19,601 nucleotides of DNA from RGIG1828 sp045541875 (GTDB lineage Bacteria > Bacillota > Clostridia > UMGS1810): contig JAZQJX010000101.1 in assembly GCA_045541875.1 (NCBI GenBank), forward strand, positions 1-19,601, read 5' to 3'. Within the stretch, counting starts at the first letter, position 1, and each line of letters starts with the position of its first letter. The notes beneath the pieces were generated by a model. The model did no database searches, was not told where the DNA came from, and saw nothing but the letters and a program-made list of their open reading frames with translations. Below, piece after piece: positions 16,054 through 19,601 of this stretch. The position numbers were made by a program, and so were the translations under genes.

Positions 16054-18746
16054 AAAAAATAATATCAATATTTCTTGCATTGATGATTCTCATTTCTTCA
16101 ATGTCTGTTTTTGCCGAAAATCAGATTCCGGAGGAAGTGTCGGAAGAAGTAAGTCCTCTTCCTGTGCTTTCTGATGAAGAGATCAATAATGCGAACATAT
16201 CCAAAAAACTTCTTGATGCAGCAGGAATTACCACATCATTTTCTGCTTTGCTGAATGAATATGTAACCAGAGCACAATTCATTGAAGCGGTTATGAATGC
16301 CTTTCGTTTCAGTGAATTTGAATCATCAGAACTTTGCTTCTATGATGTCTCAAAAGATGATTCATTTGCCTGGGCATTAAGTTATGCTCTTGATTTCGGA
16401 ATTATCTCCGAAGGTACACATTTTCGCCCAAATGACCCGATCACATACTATGAAGCCTGCAAAATCATAACTGTTGCACTTGGTTATGAACCTGAATGTA
16501 ACCGAAAAGGCGGTTGGCCCTTTGGATATCTCTACGTTGCGGATGAACTTGATATACTTTTAAATACAGATATTCATTCAAATGAGCCACTCACTGTCGG
16601 AACATGCTATCAGTTGATTCGTAATATGGCAGAAGCTGATATGAGAATGATAGATTCAATAGCAGTTAAAAATCCCGATTATGTAGTATCATATGAAGGA
16701 AGCAAAAACCTTCTTGAAAGGTTTTATAACTGGAACAGAATTGACGACATAGTCTATGCAAACGACCGTACTCATATGCACTCAAGTTCATCTTATGAAA
16801 GTGATGGTTTTATAAAAGTCGGTGATTCTTCATATTTGTGTGATGAAAATATACTTATTGGTTCACGTATTGAAGGATATTGGCAGGAAATTAAAGGACA
16901 GAAAGTTTTAACATTTTTTGAAGTAAAATCAAAAACTCTCACTCTTGAAAAAAGTGACGAGCCGATATTTGAAAAAAATAAAATCACATATTATGACGGC
17001 AAAAAAGAAAAGAGTGTGAAACTTTCAGATACTTATGCAACCATATACAACGGAAAAGCGTCATTCAATGTGACAAAAGAACACTATAATTTTGAGGTTG
17101 GAAAAATCGTTCTCGTAAGTTCGGACGCTGATTCTGAATATGAAGTGGTATATCTCTATAATGGTGACATTGCATATGCGGATGTTGTAGATGCAATAAA
17201 TAAAACGGTTATAGATACATTCAAAAGACCCGGAGAAACACGCTCAAAAGTTTTTTATGAAAATTCCAACGATATTATCTATAATGTTTTTTCAGATGGT
17301 GAGAAAATTCCTTTGAGTAGTATTGCCGCCGGTTCAGTGTTTGAGTTTTATGAATCAGAAGACGGGAAATATGTAGAGATTAATGTCCTGAACAATAAAA
17401 TAAAAGGAACAGTTACCGGAATAAGTGATAAGACAATATATATTGATGATGTTGAATATGAATGTACTCCGTATTTTCGCAATCGTTTTATGGGAAAACT
17501 TCCCACAAAAGAGGCAGGAACATTTATGCTCACAAATGACGGTTCTCTTGCTGCGGTTCTTTCAGGAGGTTCTACTGAAGGTGCACTTGCCCTTATAGTT
17601 GGTGTCAAACCTTCTGTTGGAATTGATTCCGGAATAATGGTACAGGTATTCACCGAACACGGACTTTTGCTTGTTCACAAAGTGAAAGACAAAATCAGAA
17701 TAAATGATGATTTTCAGATTTCAAGCCGTAATCTTGAACAGTATCTCTCTGATGACGGTGTAACACTTGTACGCTATAGCGTGAATGCAGATAATGAAAT
17801 CACTTCACTCTGGCTTCCTGAAGAAAAAGCAGATAATCAGGCGGATAGTGTATACAGACCCGGTGTTGATAACTCCAACACACTTCGTCCTTATGTAATG
17901 GAAGGTCTCAACCCTGATGATACAGTATACTACAAGATTTTTGGTGTGTTTGTACCTCATTTCACAATAGATTCAGAATCAACAGTATTTATTGTTAATC
18001 TCACAGAGGGTGTATCTGATGAAGATAAATATAAAATCGGTTCCACAGATTCGTGGAAGAACGATTCTCAGCATACATTTTCAACCCTTCATCCCTACAA
18101 TGTAAGCCCGGCCGGAAGAGCAGAAGTCTTTCTTATGAAAACTGAAACTGTCGATGAATATATTGATAATGAAAGAGGTACAGGCGGAATAATATATGAT
18201 ATCACACAGGCACTTGACAACAAGGGTGAGAAAGCTCTCAAAATCTGTATCGGTAGTGATAATTCATATCATACTCTGTATCTTTCCGAAAGCCATAAAG
18301 ATTATGCAAAAGCAACAAATTCAAATTCTGACGGATATCTTGAAGTAGGCGATTTTATTATGTGTAAAGTCGATATGTATTCAAATATAACAACTTTCAG
18401 AAAAGATTTTGACTACAGCAAATCGGATATAAGCGATTCATTAGAAGCAACCGATGACAACAGATCACTCGTTTACTACTACGGTGAACTTCTTTCTGTA
18501 GAAAATGAAAGTTTTTCAGTTGCACTCATAGACTCATCTTCCACAACGAAAACGGGGAATATTGCAATGATGGCGCAGTATATGGAAGCCAGCAGTGAGA
18601 ACATCTGGATTCTTGAAAATGGTAAAAAAGTCAAAATTAAATCACAGCAATTAAGAGCACTTAAAACATTTGCGGATCAGGGATACAAAGTCTTTATTAG
18701 GAGCAGATATTCGGATATTAGTGAGATTTGTGTTTATATTCCGTAA
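16050..18746 (+). CDS. Gene E: large surface protein with N-terminal SLH-like triplet
   Basis: The ATG at 16050 overlaps the TGA of gene D (ATGA), with a GGGGGTG ribosome binding site just upstream inside gene D, so translation is probably coupled. The 898 residues start with a signal peptide (cut after VFA, about residue 22). A divergent SLH triplet follows at about 55-205: YVTRAQFIEAVMNAF, then FYDVSKDD..HFRPNDPITYYEA, then GGWPFGYLYVADELDIL. The remaining about 690 residues are beta-rich, with repeated short strands and no motif I recognise. SLH proteins of this shape are seen in Clostridia surface gene clusters, but the function of the long region is not known to me. It probably acts with gene D at the cell wall. 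The third SLH unit lacks the usual TRAE motif (LTVGTCYQLI), so wall binding may be weak. Confidence 0.75.
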   Translation: MKKIISIFLALMILISSMSVFAENQIPEEVSEEVSPLPVLSDEEINNANISKKLLDAAGITTSFSALLNEYVTRAQFIEAVMNAFRFSEFESSELCFYDVSKDDSFAWALSYALDFGIISEGTHFRPNDPITYYEACKIITVALGYEPECNRKGGWPFGYLYVADELDILLNTDIHSNEPLTVGTCYQLIRNMAEADMRMIDSIAVKNPDYVVSYEGSKNLLERFYNWNRIDDIVYANDRTHMHSSSSYESDGFIKVGDSSYLCDENILIGSRIEGYWQEIKGQKVLTFFEVKSKTLTLEKSDEPIFEKNKITYYDGKKEKSVKLSDTYATIYNGKASFNVTKEHYNFEVGKIVLVSSDADSEYEVVYLYNGDIAYADVVDAINKTVIDTFKRPGETRSKVFYENSNDIIYNVFSDGEKIPLSSIAAGSVFEFYESEDGKYVEINVLNNKIKGTVTGISDKTIYIDDVEYECTPYFRNRFMGKLPTKEAGTFMLTNDGSLAAVLSGGSTEGALALIVGVKPSVGIDSGIMVQVFTEHGLLLVHKVKDKIRINDDFQISSRNLEQYLSDDGVTLVRYSVNADNEITSLWLPEEKADNQADSVYRPGVDNSNTLRPYVMEGLNPDDTVYYKIFGVFVPHFTIDSESTVFIVNLTEGVSDEDKYKIGSTDSWKNDSQHTFSTLHPYNVSPAGRAEVFLMKTETVDEYIDNERGTGGIIYDITQALDNKGEKALKICIGSDNSYHTLYLSESHKDYAKATNSNSDGYLEVGDFIMCKVDMYSNITTFRKDFDYSKSDISDSLEATDDNRSLVYYYGELLSVENESFSVALIDSSSTTKTGNIAMMAQYMEASSENIWILENGKKVKIKSQQLRALKTFADQGYKVFIRSRYSDISEICVYIP

Positions 18747-18767
18747 TAAGTATATTTAATTTTTAGT

Positions 18768-18800
18768 TTTCCATTGCCGGATTTTTTCCGGCAATGGAAA
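18768..18800 (+). terminator. Hairpin after gene E, weak T-tail
   Basis: A 13-bp stem (18768-18780 with 18788-18800, core CCATTGCCGG) has a 7-base loop ATTTTTT and lies 21 bases after the stop codon. What follows is CTGAAATAAATT, not a T-run, so efficiency as an intrinsic terminator is uncertain. It is the only candidate end signal for the operon. Confidence 0.5.
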
Positions 18801-19097
18801 CTGAAATAAATTATGTCAGATTCTAAGAATATCATTAAATAGCGGAAAGCAAAATAAATTTTAACGAAAAACAGATTAAATATGGCAGAAATCAAAGCCC
18901 TTCGAAACGGAAAGTAACATTTCCACGGAGGCAAAACCGATATATGGACATTTTTGATAAGGGATGAACATATATCAGAAAACAAATTAATGCTTACATA
19001 AATTCTCAAATTATATTTTAAAATCTTCATGTGCTGAGCAGAGAGCCTTAAAGATTTAAAAATAAATAACCCCGTAAAGGGGAAGGAGGAATTATTA
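18801..19097 (+). other. AT-rich leader region before the last gene
   Basis: About 300 bases without a credible gene; the reverse-strand frame here is rich in Phe, Ile, Ser and Leu with no recognisable motif. There is a small hairpin GGAAA/TTTCC near 18910-18925 and a CCCC-GTAAA-GGGG hairpin at 19070-19082 directly touching the AAGGAGGA ribosome binding site (19083-19090). No convincing -35/-10 pair was found, although the segment 19000-19025 is very AT-rich. A promoter must lie here if the hairpin at 18768 terminates the operon. Confidence 0.45.
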
Positions 19098-19601
19098 ATG
19101 AAAAGAAAATTTTTGGCGATGCTCCTTGCAGTTGCAATGATTGCCACTCAGATGGCATCCATTGTTGCAATAGCATCTACCGAAGCAGTAACAAACACAT
19201 ATTTTGATATTGACTTTGAAAGCTGGACCGAGTGGGGTGACATCCCCTTTGGCGGTGCAACAAACAGTGATGGCTCAGCAATCTCTCACGGTTGGTCAGG
19301 TAGTCCATGGTATATGAAAGCAGTCGAGGATTCTGAAAGAGGCGGAAAGGTTTTGAAAGCAGAAATCACTACAGAAGCTTGTGACAACTCTTTCTTTATA
19401 CGTACAAGAATGAACGATGGTATCCTTCCTGCAACATACGAAAATATTAATGTGCTCTGGAATGAATTCTCCATCAAATATGAAGGAGGATTTGCCGGCT
19501 TTGGTACAAACGAAAATGACGCTGCACGAAATATCGTGAATATCAACAAAAACGGTCAGATTTCACTTGGTGCATTCAGAGGTCACTGTGAATATGTACC
19601 C
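19098..19601 (+). CDS. Secreted LamG-like module protein, 3'-partial
   Basis: ATG 19098 lies 7 bases after a strong AAGGAGGA, and the frame stays open to the last base (168 codons). The protein opens with a signal peptide (MKRKFLAMLLAVAMIATQMA, cut after an Ala near residue 24-26) and then the module TNTYFDIDFESW...GGATNSDG...NEFSIKYEGGFAGF. This is clearly homologous to the modules of the first gene: 19461-19601 and bases 1-141 differ at about 22 of 141 positions. The first gene, whose start is missing, is likely to begin in the same way. No catalytic part is visible in this fragment. It is probably a surface lectin-like protein; the rest of the domain architecture is unknown. Confidence 0.85.
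   Translation, partial: MKRKFLAMLLAVAMIATQMASIVAIASTEAVTNTYFDIDFESWTEWGDIPFGGATNSDGSAISHGWSGSPWYMKAVEDSERGGKVLKAEITTEACDNSFFIRTRMNDGILPATYENINVLWNEFSIKYEGGFAGFGTNENDAARNIVNINKNGQISLGAFRGHCEYVP

Noticed and set aside
18885..18950. Possible riboswitch (c-di-GMP-like impression) before the last gene
   Set aside because: A few A-rich internal loops and an ACCGAT string recall GEMM RNAs, but the two required stems and the tetraloop/receptor elements could not be drawn.
18734..19147. Reverse-strand open frame of 137 codons over the last intergenic region
   Set aside because: It overlaps both the hairpin after gene E and the start of the next gene. The translation is Phe/Ile/Ser-rich without domain features, and neighbouring genes all read the other way.

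Overview
This 19.6 kb window reads entirely on the + strand. It looks like a cell-surface polysaccharide-degradation locus from a Gram-positive anaerobe of the Clostridia. The reasons are AG-rich Shine-Dalgarno sites, moderately AT-rich codon use, Sec signal peptides with lipid-free AxA-type cleavage sites, two S-layer homology (SLH) proteins, and Pro/Asp/Glu linkers between lectin-like modules. A pectin- or plant-polymer-degrading gut or rumen Clostridia (for example a Monoglobus-like lineage) would fit, but the sequence alone cannot place the organism.

Layout. (1) 1-2742: the 3' part of a large secreted protein made of tandem concanavalin/LamG-like modules. Its start lies outside the window. 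(2) 2743-3114: two hairpin terminators, then a candidate promoter and operator. (3) 3115-18746: a probable five-gene operon. Gene A (3115-8100) is a secreted heparinase II/III-type lyase with N-terminal lectin-like modules and a C-terminal discoidin-like domain. Gene B (8172-10946) is a paralogous lyase without a signal peptide and without the C-terminal domains. Gene C (10967-14323) is a secreted non-catalytic protein with four copies of the module found in gene A. Gene D (14362-16053) has three C-terminal SLH domains. Gene E (16050-18746) has an N-terminal SLH-like triplet and a long beta-rich region, and overlaps D by four bases. (4) 18747-19097: a hairpin and an AT-rich leader. (5) 19098-19601: the 5' end of a second secreted protein of the same module family as the first gene, cut off by the window end.

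How the genes may work together (inference): A would cleave an acidic, probably uronic-acid-containing polysaccharide outside the cell. The modules of A, C and the two flanking genes would bind substrate. D and E would sit on the cell wall through SLH domains. B either acts on imported oligosaccharides in the cytoplasm or is a decaying copy.

The most striking feature is the evolutionary patchwork. A and B are about 97% identical at DNA level in a 234-base stretch of the catalytic region, but only about 69% in a 141-base stretch a few hundred bases upstream. B ends at a sharp junction where sequence matching the leader of gene A begins, so the leader supplies B's last residues and stop codon while also providing the ribosome binding site of gene C. 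The lectin-like module occurs six times in A and C with a conserved lone cysteine.
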